Below, piece by piece: positions 35,501-49,186 of a DNA stretch of 61,725 nt. The first letter of the stretch is position 1, and every line of letters begins with the position of its first letter. The stretch spans positions 1-61,725 of the forward strand of contig JFHB01000185.1 in NCBI GenBank assembly GCA_000729835.1, given 5' to 3'. Both the position numbers and the translations under genes were made by a program. The notes beneath the pieces were generated by a model, which had not been told where the DNA came from, searched no databases, and was given only the letters and a program-made list of their open reading frames with translations. Source of the DNA: Atkinsonella hypoxylon. Lineage: Eukaryota > Ascomycota > Sordariomycetes > Hypocreales > Clavicipitaceae.

Positions 35501-37894
35501 TAGCTAATTTAGAGCCTTCTAAGACCTATAAGCCTGATTTTACTAAAATAAGAGCTATAGGCTCCTATTGCGAAGTTCTAATCCTATTAGAACAGAGATC
35601 TAGGTTGCAGAAGCTAGCTAAAAGAACTATTTCTAGTAGACTTTTAGCTACGCTAGGTTCTAATGTATATCTAATATATATCCCCTCTAAACGAGCTGTT
35701 ATAAAGACTAGCTTCGTTAAAATTATAGAAGGAATAGGTCCTATTTTATAGGGCATCCCTAAGGTTCCTATTGGTTCTATAGTGGATAATTCTTTAGAGG
35801 GAGAAATTAATAACTAGCAGCAATTAGAAAATAATTATACTCCTAAGTATCCTTATTCTAGTCATCTAGATGTGCTAAATCATCCACTAGAACCTGTAGA
35901 AAATCAAGCTCTTCTACCAAGTAACCCTATAGAAGCTATAGAGGCCCCTAAAGCCCCTATATCTATAGAAGCCCCTCAGGCTAATATAGAACCTATAGAA
36001 GCTAAAGCTGAATCTATTGATGCTAATGCTATAGATTTAGATAGAGACATATTTTCCTTAATTAAGGATCTATGCTTTAAGGCAAGGACTAAAGCAGCTA
36101 TTACTTCTAATAGTAATAAGGATGAACTTCCTAATACGTAGAAGTAAGCCCTAAAAAGCTCTGCTAAGCAGCATTAAATAGAAGCTACCTATAGCGAATT
36201 TAAGCAGCTATTAGCTGCTGGAACCTTTAAATTTATAGGGAAAGACTAAGTACCTAAGGGCTAAAGAGTTCTAAAGAATAGGCTTGTTTATAGGCTTAAA
36301 AAGAATAAAGAAAATAATCCTATTAAATATAAGGCCTGCCTTGTTGCTAAGGGATTTATGTAAATAGAAGGTTAAGACTATCTAGAGACCTTTGCTGCAA
36401 CTAGTATTCCTTCTAGCTAGCGTATATTATTAGCTCTTGCAGCTTTTAATAACTAAGAAGTCGAGCAAATCGATTTTATAGGAGCGTTTTTAAATAGCAA
36501 GCTAAAAGAAGCTATTTATATAGAAATCCCAGATAGATTCGTTGAATTTACAGAGCAAGCATCGCTATTAGTAGCTAAGCTACTAAAAAGCTGTAATTAT
36601 AAGCCCTTTAAAGAGCAAGTAATTAAGCTAGAAAAATCCCTCTATAGTTTAAAGCAAAGTCCTAAAGAATAGCAGTAAATTCTAACGGAATTACTTCAAA
36701 AGCATAGATTTAAACCTCTTATATTAGACCCAGCAGTCTTTTATAACCTAGCTACATCTACATATATTGCTACTTATGTAGATAACTGTCTTCTAATTAG
36801 GCCTAATTTACAATATATTAATAAGCTTAAAAAGCTACTAAATTAAGCTTATCTAATAGAAGATAGGGGACTAGTAGAATTCTTTCTAGGTGTATAAATC
36901 ACCCGTAATAGGTCTAAAAGGTCTATTAAAATCCACTAATCTTAATACATCCTTGAAGCCCTAGAAAGATTCAAAATGCAAGATACTAAGCCAGCTTCTA
37001 TCCCTATATAGCTAGGGATTCTAAAGCAACTAGTTATAAAACTCCTCTTAAAATCCGATTATAAGCTTTATTAGAGCATAATAGGCACTATAATGTACCT
37101 TATGTTACTAACTAGGGCTAATATTGCTTTTTCTGTTTAGTGGCTATCAACCTTCTTAGCTAAGCTCTATATAGAGCATCTAAACGCCTCTAAGCACCTC
37201 CTTTAGTACTTAGGTAGTACTAGAAGCTTTACTATTGTTTATAAGCGTTCTAGTCTACACTTAGAGTCTAAAAAGTCTTCTAATACTACTATTAGTTGTA
37301 AAGAAGTCTTAAAGACTCTCCTTAGTTATTGCAATAGCGATTTTACTGGTGATAAAGTCTCTTCTAAATCAACCTATACTTATCTATATAAGCTAGCTAG
37401 TGGACCTATTAGCTGGAAATTAAAGAAAGCTAGTACTATTGCTCTTTCTACATTAGAAGTAGAATCTAATGTATTATCTAAAGCTATTAGGGAATTAGAG
37501 TGGCTCTATAGCCTTTTTTAAGGAGATAAAGCTGCCTTTAACCCCTTCTATTCCTATTAGGTGTAATAATTAAGGCGCTATAGTTACTGCTTACAACCTA
37601 ACGTTGCATAGTAGGACTAAGCACACCCTTTTAAAGTTTAACTACATTAGGGAAAAGATTCGTAAAGGTATAGCTAAGGTTAGTTATATTAATACGAATT
37701 AGATGCTAGCAGATAGCCTAACTAAGCCTCTTGCTATTCAAAAGCATCAATAATTTATTAAGTTACTAGAGCTTTCTAGCTAGCTTATAAAAGCAACAAA
37801 AACACTTAAAAAAAAATCGAAAAAACAACAAAAAACAGTTAAAAATCGAAAATAACAAAAACAATTAACAACAACTAGTTATATTTAACTATAA
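32536..37894 (+). pseudogene. Copia-1 gag-pol polyprotein
   Basis: About 1785 codons. The presumed start reads ATA GCA CTA AAA (mutated ATG) in all three copies. gag is Ser/Pro-rich at its N-terminus (SPKRGSGSSTPATAATSF) and Lys/Asn/Ser-rich at its end, without a visible CCHC knuckle. Protease motif YNTGST (expected YDTGST) is at 34045-34062, residue 504. The integrase zinc finger starts HIRLG at 34855 with CLAC at 34957-34968, and RLIERAI near 35340 holds the catalytic Glu. The RT box YVDN (expected YVDD) is at 36775-36786, residue 1414. RNase H runs from about 37093 with YCNSDF and TLEVES. An extra T in a T-run at about 37514-37519 shifts frame; the poly-Lys tail follows. Stops are Gln/Trp type. 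Confidence 0.9.
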
Positions 37895-38017
37895 CTACTC
37901 TGGAATTAGTTATGTTATTTTAGTCCTGTTATTAGTACTGTATTTTATTGGTTAATTCTAACTTAGATATCCTTTAAAGGAGCTAAGTTGCTTATAGAAC
38001 TAGTTACTTCTTACATT

Positions 38018-38028
38018 TCTAGAGGGAG
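38018..38028 (+). promoter_or_regulatory. Copia-1 polypurine tract
   Basis: TCTAGAGGGAG immediately before the 3' LTR; the same sequence precedes the 3' LTRs of Copia-2 and Copia-3. It would prime plus-strand DNA synthesis. Confidence 0.75.
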
Positions 38029-38722
38029 TGTTAAAAATAAGCTACCCTGTATAGCCTATTTTTTATGCCTACTAGTTGCTCTATTACGTAACCCTTATTA
38101 GGTCTTGTTACGTTGATTTTTAGTAGAGATATTGTTGTTACTAGATGCAAACATCTAGATTTAACTAAGGCAAAGTTGCCTAACCTATAGTTAACTTTAA
38201 CTGCGATTTTCTCTACAACTAGCAATAGTAGAAATTCAAGAAGTATACTATTTAAAAGCTAAGAATTAGGGCTATCTAATAGTATAATTGTTAAATAGAG
38301 TTGCTTATAAGGGTTGCTTGTTATTAGTGGAATTTGTTAAATTGTGCACGTAGGTGTCTTGTTTGTATAGCCGTAAGTCGATTTTTTTGTTTTTATATAG
38401 TAAATCTTTTTGCGGAAATTATAAAGTAGCCTATAAGCCCCTTCTAGCGACTACAGCCCGTTAATATAGTTAGAGGGTCTATAAGGGACTGGAAAGATTC
38501 GAGATTCTACTCTCACTTGTTTGTTACAGCGCTCTTAATATAAGATACCACTATTATTATAGTTATCTACTGCCTCTACGTGATCTATACTATACACTAC
38601 AGCTTAATTTAGGCCGCTGCTGCTTCCACTACGTAATAATTGCTAGGAGCAATTACAGGTGCTAAATATAAGAGACCACTACCCTCTTCTATCTAGTCCT
38701 GTAATCCCTATTATTTTCAATA
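38029..38722 (+). repeat. Copia-1 3' LTR
   Basis: 694 bp, starting TGTTAAAAATAAGC and ending TTTTCAATA, followed by ACTCT. Confidence 0.93.
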
Positions 38723-41700
38723 ACTCTATAGGCAGTCTGTCGCCCTTAGCGTAGCATTCTAGTGTTTAACTGTTAGAAGTAGCTAAACAATAGCCTAAGG
38801 GAATAGAAAGAGCAGCAGCTATAACAGCATTAATAAATTTATAAGATTTTATAATGTATAAAGGTGTAAAGAAAAGGTTATATAGTAGAAAGCGCAAAAA
38901 TTCGCAAAAGTAAAGGTAAATTTACAGAAAAAGTAGGTTAAAACAATAGTATATAGATTTATAGGTGTTTTCTTCCTAACCTCTTGCAATTCTGTAATAT
39001 AGGTTAATTTTAACAGTTCTAATAATAATAAATAAGGACATAAGGAAAGAGATACTAAGGGATTTAAACGATCTATTATATAATAAAGAAAATTAAGACT
39101 TATAAGGAAAAGAGTTAGTAGTAGGCTTCTGCTAGCTAATTTAGGGCTTTCTAGCAGGCTACATTACTCTTCTAATAACGCTAATACTCTTCTTCCTAAT
39201 TTATAAAGTGTTTCTATAGATATTTATTTATAATTTTAGAAGTATTAACTTTAAGTTTATCTTTAGCAATCTATTAGTTATCTTTAGCAGAGAACTCTTT
39301 CTATTATATAAGGAATTCTAGATGCAGCTTACTTAACCTACTGCAGAAACGTTAGATTTAATAGGCATAAATTTACTTAATTTCCTAATAGTTCTCTATA
39401 CTAAACCCTTTTATTGCAATTAGCAGTAGTAGTTACTTTTTCTAGTTAAAAGGGTCTTTACTTTATCTTAGCTTCTAAAGGTAAGCTGCTAATACTACTA
39501 GGTGTATATATAAATCTAGTAAGAAATCTAGGTAAAACAACAATAAGCTTACTTTTATAAGAACCTTATATAGCTCTACCTATTAAGGAGACTATTTCTT
39601 TTTTAGCTTTCCTAGAAGTATATATCCTTAGTGTAATTATAGGTAGACTATATTCTCTACTTTAATATTAATAGGCTTATACTAAGTGTTGTATTTAATC
39701 TTACTTAAGGCATTTACTATATTAATAGCTGTTTCTACCTCTTGCTAATATAGCTTCTAAAGTACAGCTATATTGCTTATATCTATTCTATTGCTAAGAA
39801 CGTTATCTAATTAGATTAAATTAACAACAGTAGCTAGTTAGAAACTATATATAAGTTTGTTAAAGGAAATCTCTATACTAACTACTACTGCATTATTAAG
39901 TTAGTGCTGTAGTGCTAGAAGTATTATAGTTTATAGTGTATTTAGATTTATAACTATATAGTATTAAACAGCAATAATAACTATTTAATTCTTCTGTTTA
40001 GCTGTTCTATCTATCTATAGGTAGTAAGCTATAGCTATAAGCAATTTACTTCTAATTTAGGTAAATATACTTCTCTAAATATTAGAAATAAACTTTAGAT
40101 CTTAGTTACTTATAATCTACTTAGGAAGGCCTTAGTTTAATAAATATAGTATTTATAAGAGTAGTTCTACCTAAATTTCTGCTATATATATTATATACTT
40201 AAGTATAAGAATTATTTACTTACTAAATAAGTAATTTACTAAATATAGTAAGTTATAGAAGCTATATCTATCTTTTTGCTATAGGGTATTTATTAAGCTA
40301 ACTTTAGGTATATTAATAATAAAATTAAGCAAAATTATATAGAAAGAAGTTAGAACTAACTCTAACAACCTTAATTCCTCTAGTAGCTTACTGCAGTTAA
40401 TTGCGTTTTCTTTATAGATGCAGCAGTAAGTAATATAGGTTTAAATCTACTTATATATCTACAGAAAGTAAACTACCTATAATTCTACTGCTATTCTATA
40501 GGCGCTAAAATAGTTCTAATTGTTATAGACTGTTTTAAGGATAAATTCTATAACCTTTATAGGTATATATAGTTAAAATAGGCCTTTTCTATTATAATAG
40601 TACAAAAGTCTATTGTTTTGTAGAGTCTATTTATATAGTAGAATCCTTAGCCTTTATTATTAATTTTACTAATCTTACTTTTTGTAAAAGTCCTTAATAC
40701 CTTCTATAATTCTACTAAGCTTTAGATTAAAACTATAGCCTTAAATAATTTTCTCTTTTAAACCTTTATCTAATACTGCTGTAGCGCTATATTCTTTAGC
40801 AAAAAACACGCTTATATTAAGCTTATTAAATTTACTATTATAAGCTTCCTCTTAGTATAAAACTATAACTAGTAACCTAAAGAGTGCATCTAGCACTATA
40901 TTTAGTACTTCTAGTATATAGAAGACTCTTAGGTTAAATTACAATAGATAATTAGCTACTTTAGCTAATTTTAGGTTAGCTTTATCTAGATCTATTGTAG
41001 TAAGTAAGGTATATTTAATAATCCCTTTTGCTAGTAAGTAGTCTATAATAATATTAATAGTGTAGTAGTTAGATTAAACTATTTTCTATAGCTTTTAGAT
41101 ACTCTATATAATTGTAGCTACCTCTGCTTTAGTTAATCTATAACGTTTCTTTAGGTTAAAAGTGTATCTTAAGAGAAAAAGAATTAGCTATAGCTAGTTG
41201 CTTTTAATATCTTTATTAAGTATACTGTAACTATTCTATTTACCTATAAGCTAGAAGATAAAGAGCCTAAATCCTTCCTTATAAGCGTTAACTTTAAAGA
41301 ATAAATACTTACTAGAGTTATAGTGCTATAGAATAGTGTTTTTATTAAGGTATACTTTTACCTCTTAGAATGCTTTCTTTTCTTTAGGTTTTAGTAAAAA
41401 TATTGCTTTTTAGGCTTTCTTTTAGTGTATTAGTTTAGGTAAACTATTAGCTAAGCCTTTCTTATAAAGCTCTTATAGTAAAGTAGTTTTTTATTTCTAT
41501 AGTAAGTAAATTTATATATTAAACTATAGAATACTTTTCTATAAAAAGCTAGCTATACTAATAAAGGTCTTTAGATTTATAAGATCTACTAGAAACTTAA
41601 GTTTTTAAAAAGCTTTTAGCCTATTATTTATATTAGTAATTCTATTACTATTAACAATAAAACCTAATAGCTAAATAGCTAGGTAGCCTATAAATAACTT

Positions 41701-42024
41701 CTTTATAGCTATTATTAACTTATTTTTCTCTAGAATTAATAAGACTATATTAAGGTATATAAGGTAGTCCTTAGTAGAGTTAGAGAATATAATAATATTG
41801 TTAATGTAGATTTATATAAAATATTAATGCTTTTAAAATAATTAGTCTATATACTATTAAGCGAAAGCTAGTGCGTTCTTAAAGCCTATAAGCGCTACAT
41901 TTAATGCTTTTAATCCTTATTTTAATATTACTACTATATAAGATTAGTGTTCTTATCTTATAGGAAGCTAGTGGAAAAACCCTAATGCATTAAAGAGCAA
42001 AAACATCTTCTTACTATATATATC

Positions 42025-42730
42025 TATTGAAAATAATAGGGATTACAGAACTAGATATCTAAGAGGGTAGTGGTCTCTTAGATTTAGCACCTGTAATTGC
42101 TCCTAGTAATTATTACGTAGTAGAAGCAGCAGCGGCCTAAATGAAGCTGTAGTATATAGTATAGATTACGTAGAGGCAATAGATAACTGTAATAGTAGTA
42201 TCTTTATATTAAGAGCGCTGTAACGAACTTAGTAAGAGTAGGATCTTAAATCTTTCCAGTCCTTTATAGACCTACTAACTATATCAGCGGGCTGTAGTCG
42301 CTAGAAGGGGCTTATAGGCTACTTTATAATTTCCGCAAAAAGATTTACTATATAAAAACAAAAAAATCGACTTACGGCTATACAAACGAGACGCTTACGT
42401 GCACAATTTAACATATTCCACTAATAACAAGCAACCCTTATAAGCAACTCTATCCAACAATTATACCATTAGATAGCCCTAATTCTTAGCTTTCGAATGG
42501 TATACTTCTTGAATTTCTACTATTGCTAGTTGTGGAGAAAATCGCTGTTAAAGTTAACTATAGGTTAGGCAACTTTGCCTTAGTTAAATCTAGATATTTC
42601 GCATCTAGTAACAGCGATATCTCTACCAAAAATTAACGTAACAAGACCTAGTTAGGGTTACGTAATAGAGCAACTAATAGGCAACTAGCAAGCATAAAAA
42701 TAGGCTATATAGGGTAGCTTATTTTTAACA
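42025..42730 (-). repeat. Copia-2 3' LTR
   Basis: 706 bp; the minus-sense start TGTTAAAAAT is at 42730. The polypurine tract complement CTCCCTCTAGA follows at 42731-42741. Confidence 0.93.
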
Positions 42731-42884
42731 CTCCCTCTAGAAATGTGAGAAGTAACTAGTTCTACAAGCAACTTAGCTCCTTTAAAGGATATCTAAGTTA
42801 GAATCAACCAACAAAATACAGTACTAATAACAGAACCAAATAATATAACTAATAACATAACTAATTCCAGCAATTCCAGGGTAG

Positions 42885-45800
42885 TTATAGTTGAATATAA
42901 CTAGTTATTGTTGATTGTTTTTGTTGTTTTCGATTTTTAACTGTTTTTCGTTGCTTTTCGATTTTTTAAGTGTTTTTGTTGCTTTTATAAGCTAACTAGA
43001 AAGCTCTAGTAACTTAATAAATTGTTAATGCTTTTAAATAGCAAGAGGCTTAGTTAGGCTATCTGCTGGCATCTAATTTGTATTAATATAACTAACCTTA
43101 GCTATACCTTTACGAATCTTTTCCCTAATGTAGTTAAACTTTAAAAGGGTGTGCTTAGTCCTACTATACAACGTTAGGTTGTAAGCAGTAACTATAGCGC
43201 CTTGATTATTACACCTAATAGGAATAGGAGGGGTTAAAGGCAGCTTTATCTCCTTAAAAAGGCCGTAGAGCCACTCTAATTCCCTAATAGCTTCTAATAA
43301 TGCATTAGATTCTGCTTCTAAGGTAGAAAGGGCAATAGTACTAGCTTTTTTCGATTTCTAGCTAATAGGTCCACTAGCTAGCTTATATAGATAAGCATAG
43401 GTTAATTTAGAAGAGACTTTGTCACCAGCAAAATCGCTATTGCAATAACTAAGGAGGGTCTTAAGTACTTCTTTAGAGCTAGAAGCTTTAGAAGAGGACC
43501 CTATAGGGTGTAGACTAGAATGCTTATAAATAATAGCAAAGCTTCTAGTACCACTTAAGTACCTTAGGAGGTGCTTAGAGGCGTTTAGGTGCTCTATATA
43601 GGGCTTAGCTAGAAAGGTTGATAGCTACTAAACGGAAAAAGCAATATTAGCCCTAGTTAGCAACATTAGGTACATTATAGTGCCTATTATGCTCTAATAA
43701 AGCTTATAATTGGATTTTAAGAGAAGTTTTGTAACTAGTTGCTTTAGAATTCCCGGCTGTATAGGGATAGAAGCTAGCTTAGTATCTAGCATTTTAAATC
43801 TTTCTAGTGCTTCAAGGATGTATTAAGATTAGTGGATTTTAATAGACCTTTTAGACCTATTACGGGTGATTTACACACCTAGAAAGAATTCTGCTGGTCC
43901 CCTATCTTCTATTAGATAGGCTTAATTTAGTAGCTTTTTAAGCTTATTAATATATCGTAAATTAGGCCCAATTAGAAGACAGTTATCTACATAAGTAGCA
44001 ATATATGTAGATATAGCTAGGTTATAAAAGACTGCTAGGTCTAATATAAGAGGTTTAAATCTATGCTTTTAAAGTAATTCTATTAGAATTTACTGCTATT
44101 CTCTAGGACTTTACTTTAAACTATAGAGGGATTTTTCTAGCTTAATTACTTAGTCTTTAGAAGGCCTATAATTACAGCTTTTTAGTAGCTTAGCTACTAA
44201 TAGCGATGCTTGCTCTGCAAATTTAACGAATCTATCTAGGATTTCTATATAAATAGCTTCTTTTAGCTTGCTATTTAAAAACGCTCCTATAAAGTCGATT
44301 TACTTAACTTCCTAGTTATTAAAAGCTGTAAGAGCTAATAATATACGCTAGCTAGAAGGAATACTAGTTGCAGTAAAGGTCTCTAGGTAATCTTAACCTT
44401 CTATTTGCATAAATCCCTTAGCAATAAGGCAGGCCTTATATTTTATAGGATTATTTTCTTTATCCTTTTTTAGCCTATAGATAAGCCTATTCTTTAGAAC
44501 TCTTTAGCCCTTAGGTACTTAGTCTTTCCCTATAAATTTAAAGGTTCTAGCAGCTAATAGCTGCTTAAATTCGCTATAGGTAGCTTCTATCTAATGCTGC
44601 TTAGCAGAGCTTTTTAGGGCTTGCTTCTATGTATTAGGAAGTTCATCCTTATTACTATTAGAAGTAATAGCTGCTTTAGTCCTTGCCTTAAAGCATAGAT
44701 CCTTAATTAAGGAAAATATATCTCTATTTAAATCTATAGCATTAGCATTAGCTTTAGCTTCTATAGGTTCTATATTAGCCTAAGGGGCTTCTATAGATAT
44801 AGGGGCTTTAGGGGCCTCTATAGCTTCTATAGGGTTACTTAGTAGAAGAGCTTGATTTTCTACAGGTTCTAGTGGATAATTCAGCACATCTAGATAACTA
44901 GGATAAGGATACTTAGGAGTATAATTATTTTCTAATTGCTGCTAGTTATTAATTTCTCCCTCTAAAGAATTATCCACTATAGAACCAATAGGAACCTTAG
45001 GGATGCTCTATAAAATAGGACCTATTCCTTCTATAATTTTAATAAAGCTAGTCTTTATAACAGCTTATTTAGAGGGGATATATATTAAATATACATTAGA
45101 ACCTAGCGTAGCTAAAAGTCTACTAGAAATAGTTCTTTTAGCTAGCTTCTGCAACCTAGATCTCTGTTCTAATAGGATTAGAACTTCGCAATAGGAGCCT
45201 ATAGCTCTAATTTTAGAAAAATTAGGCTTATAGGTCTTAGAAGGCTTTAAATTAGCTAAATATAGCTGTTTAGGACTTAGTAGTTTAGTACTATTCGCAG
45301 TAGTATTAACTAAATCCACTATAGCAGGAAGGATGTAAGACTATAGATACAGAGGTAGTTGTAACTACTGTAGGGTAGCACGCAAACGGTCTAGAAGTAC
45401 CCTTATAGCTCTCTCTATTAGCCTATTCTATTTGTAAATATAGGGGCAAGAGGTGCTAAAATAAATACCCTTAGAAGATAGCTAAGCTTACAACCTAGTA
45501 TTAATTTCTATACTACTATTAAAATAAAGGTGTTTAGGGTAGCAGTTATACTAGTTTTTTAATTCCTTAAAGAAGCCTTTAATATAGCTATAGAGAGTAG
45601 AACCCTCTTTATTAGCTAGATTAAAAGACCACTTATACCGTAATTTTCTATTAATTAGAAAAAGAACTAGAGGCCTCTTATTGTGCAGTATAGGCTCTAT
45701 TTTAACGGTATCTCCCTCTATAATATCTAAATATCTAGGGGGGTTAGGAATAGCATGCTTGCTAGGTCTTCTAACAGCTTTAGCTTAGTTGTAAGCTAGG

Positions 45801-48232
45801 CAGTTAAAATCCTTTTCCTTAATTTTTGTAAAATTAGGAATACCTTTAGTAATAGAAGCAGTCTTCTTTAGTAAAGGGAGTCCTATATGCCCTAATCTAA
45901 CGTGCTAAGTAGCAGCTAATTCTAGGAGCTTCTTATAGGAAGAAGAAGCAGTAATAGGAGAATTACTACTAGAATTATTATTAGAGCTAGCTTCCTGTTG
46001 CTCCCTATCTTGCTAGATCTCTTAAGAACTACAGGCCTCGTTTAAGGGATCTAGACGGCTATTTCCTCTAATATCTAGCAACTTAGGATTTAGACCTTCT
46101 AAATCCCCGTTATTAGAAGGAATCTAACTAGGAGCCTGTTTAGGAACTAGGGCTAATAGCTCTATAGCATCGTTATTGGTATTATCTTCTTTAAAATTAA
46201 ATAATTCCTTAATTTAGCTATATTCCTCTAGATTAAAACCAGGCTGTTAAGGGATTTAAACCTCTATAGGATAACTAGCATTATAACCGCTATTATAACT
46301 ATTGCTAGCTAGAAATCCTATATAAGAGAGATTAGCGTGATTTTTACACACTTTAGGGATCTCTTGCCCCTTAAGCTGTAGAAAGAAACTATGCTTTTTG
46401 GGATTTAGAAGCCTACAGCAGCTTCTATTAGCTAGAAATAGCTGATTTCTAAGGAGAGTGCCCCCTGTTAAATAGTGCTTTAGACCACTAATTAGGTTAG
46501 TATCTAAACCTAGGCAATATAGAGCATCCTTTAGAGCTAAAGGCCTGTATTTAGCTAGATTTATACTAACTAGTACCTAGAATACAGCAGTTCCCTGTCC
46601 TTTAGGATAAATAGGACCTCCTCTAGTAGCAATAGGCGCGGTTTTACCCTTTTTTATAGGCTTAAAAGTCCTAAAAAATGCCTTATTGTTAACTATATAA
46701 CAGGTAGAACCTATATTGTATAGTAGGGAGTTTTTAATTATTCTGTTAGAGTAATTAAAAGAAGGGGTATTATTACTAGTAGTACTAGTATCACTAGTAG
46801 TAGATTCTGTATCTAAATCGTAAGAATTATTACTACTAAAACTGCTAGAATTATTAGATTCTATAGTATCCTAGTTGCTAGTGGATAGGTTATAACAACC
46901 TATAGCAAAAGCAGCTTCTCTATCCTTATTCCTAGAGTTTTTATTACTTCTTCTTCAGCCCTTCCACTTCTTCTTATTCTTAGAGGCTTTATTTGTATCT
47001 TTAGAGGCATTAGAATTATTAGAATTAGAATCGGAATTCTTCTTCTAATTAGGAGGATTCTTTCCTTAATTAGCCTTATTATTATTAGAACTATTAGAAG
47101 CCTTATAACTAAGAGCTTTAGATATAGAGGAGCTTTTATCTCTTTGTTCTTCTAATAAATCAGCTATAAGGAACTGTAAATTCAGCATTTTTACAGATAG
47201 ACCTTGTGCTCTAGTAGCTCTAATAGAATATTGCTGCCTTTCAGCCCAGCTAGAGAAGGTCTTCTTTAAAGCATTAATATAATAATTTACCTAGTTAATA
47301 GAATCAATAGCTACACTATAGAGCTGTAATCTAGCTAGTAAATTATTAAATTCAGCATTAAAGGCCTCTAAAGATCCCTTATAGTTCAAAAACAATAAGT
47401 TGTAATAACTAGCATATAGCGTACTACGTTGTATTTTAGCACTCTGCGAATACTGCCTAACTAGAACGTTATAGGCATCTACAGAGGACTTATACTAGCT
47501 TATAGCAGCTTGAGGTCCAGATTAGCAACTATCTCTTATAATTATAAGGATAATAGCTTGCTCTAAATCTACTAATGTACTAGCTATACTAGGATTATTA
47601 ATAAATTAAGGGAATCCTAGTGCTCTAAATTAAATAGTTAAAGCTTGCTTTTACTGTTTAAAATTTTTAGGGCCTTTTAGCTTAGCAGCCTCTAGAATAG
47701 AGTGAACCTTCTTATTTAACTCTTTTATAGTGCCTTTATTAAAAGCAGGCAGAAAAGTAGCACTATTAGAGGAACTAGAAGGTTTAAGGGCTTTAAAAGA
47801 GACTTTAGAAGCTCTTTTAGAAGTAATAGGATCTACTACCTTAGAGGGAGACCCTATAGAGAGATTACCTATAGATGTAATTATAGTATCTAATTTACTT
47901 AGTAAATTAGCTATATTACCTTTATTTTAGCTTTATTTTACTTTATTATACCTAATAAATCTATTTAGGGTCTCTTATTGCTTATCTATTTAAGCTTTTA
48001 GATTAGCTTGCACATTATAGACTTACACTACTCTTTTAGAAGCTAATCTAGCTTCCTTTAGAGCCTTCTTAGCTGTATAATCTTCTTTATTAGAAGAGGA
48101 ATCTACTGGCTAAGGGGGGGACCTTGCTGGACTAGGAAAGCTAGTAGCAGCAGCTGGATTAGCTGGTGTACTAGAACTACTACCCCTTTTAGGGCTTATA
48201 CTCTTTCCCTTGCCTGTTCCTTTTAGTGCTAT
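42885..48232 (-). pseudogene. Copia-2 gag-pol polyprotein
   Basis: Same protein as Copia-1, minus strand, presumed start ATA at 48232. The protease motif reads YNIGST near 46710. Integrase lies around 45200-45930, with a stop-free C-terminal stretch at 45065-45319 (LLSPKQLYLANL). The RT box YVDN is at 43982-43993, residue 1414, the same spacing as Copia-1. RNase H is about 43200-43690 with 5 Ts where Copia-1 has 6, so that frameshift is absent here. The A-run before the C-terminal Lys-rich tail is 6 long (9 in Copia-1, 10 in Copia-3). RIP-type stops are scattered throughout. Confidence 0.9.
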
Positions 48233-49172
48233 TTTAAGGGTTTAAAAAGTAGCTAATTTAACGCTCTTTTATAGCTAATTATAGCTAAATTACAGTGGAA
48301 ATAGTAGTAAATAACAGGTAATAACCTCTTGTAGATATTAATAGATTGCTCTATTATAGGCCTAGAAGTGCTCTATATCTTTAGAAATTATACTGAGATT
48401 TTTCTCCAATTTCTTTTGTAACAGGTATAACGGGCTCTAAAGGCTGCGTTATATTGCGATCTATATGCGTATACAATTCGTATAGCAGACTAGATTAATA
48501 AGCGGTTGCGAGGGGCATAAAACATAGGTTCTAGCTATTTTTAGCCAAAAAATTTAGGAGATTCTTCTCCAATTAGGTTCTAATAAATCAGTAGAGACCT
48601 AGGCACAGCTAATTTAGGGATATCTAGCTAATTCCCACTTTAAAATCCTAACCAGTAGGATTACTATATAAATTAATTCTGTAACTAAAAACACAGGAAT
48701 ATCTAACAGCAACAAGAGCTGTTAGGCGTGCACTACAAATTGTAGTATAGCTACTAATAGAGGTGCACAGGGTGCACAATATAACAACAACAACAAGCGA
48801 TGCAGTGCAGCGCTAAGCTTATTTCTTAATAGAAATAATTAATTAGGCAGTGCCTAATAAAACGATTTGCAGTGCAAATATAATGTATGCAGATATATAT
48901 ATTTTAATGTTGCACAATAATAGAACCTAGCTATTAAGAATAGCTTCAAAAGTGTATATATATAGGGTGTATAGAGTGCAGGAGGCACAGGGTGGGCAGA
49001 ATGAAAACACTAGTATAGTGGCTGGCGATGTGTGTACAGCAGGTATTAATAGCTTCTAGCAAGCTACTAATAGCAGCAATAGCTGCTAGCGTAGGTCTTA
49101 ATATAGCTTCTAGTGAGTAATACAGTACACAATAGTAGATTTCAGCGGGCTAACAGCTTGCAGATAGGTCTT
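48233..49172 (-). other. Copia-2 untranslated leader
   Basis: About 0.94 kb between the PBS and the gag start, with no ORF. It shares with Copia-3 a segment around 48335-48360 (minus-sense GAGCAATCTATTAATATC) that Copia-1 lacks. Confidence 0.6.
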
Positions 49173-49186
49173 CCAGGCTTATAACC
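49173..49186 (-). promoter_or_regulatory. Copia-2 primer-binding site
   Basis: Minus-sense GGTTATAAGCCTGG next to the 5' LTR, same register as in Copia-1 and Copia-3; complementary to the Met-tRNA anticodon arm. Confidence 0.65.

Larger units (their letters stand above)
30902..38722 (+). mobile_element. Full-length Ty1/Copia retrotransposon Copia-1
   Basis: 7821 bp with a perfect 5-bp target duplication ACTCT (30897-30901 and 38723-38727). The uninterrupted target is visible in Gypsy-1 copy A at 17765-17769, where flanking sequence joins directly. LTRs are 694 bp each. Order is LTR, PBS, leader, gag-PR-IN-RT-RNase H in one frame, PPT, LTR: the Copia order, with integrase before RT. It is moderately RIPed, much less than the surrounding Gypsy-1. 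Confidence 0.95.
29162..38757 (-). pseudogene. Gypsy-1 ORF3 copy C, split by Copia-1
   Basis: Matches ORF3 of copy A. The N-terminus lies right of Copia-1 and starts with an intact ATG at 38757 (minus). Copia-1 inserted 30 bp inside it, and the body runs from 30901 down to about 29162. The N-terminal part is less mutated than in copy A, supporting this start. The minus-strand body is a degraded, unidentified protein with a coiled-coil-like middle and a basic tail. Confidence 0.5.
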
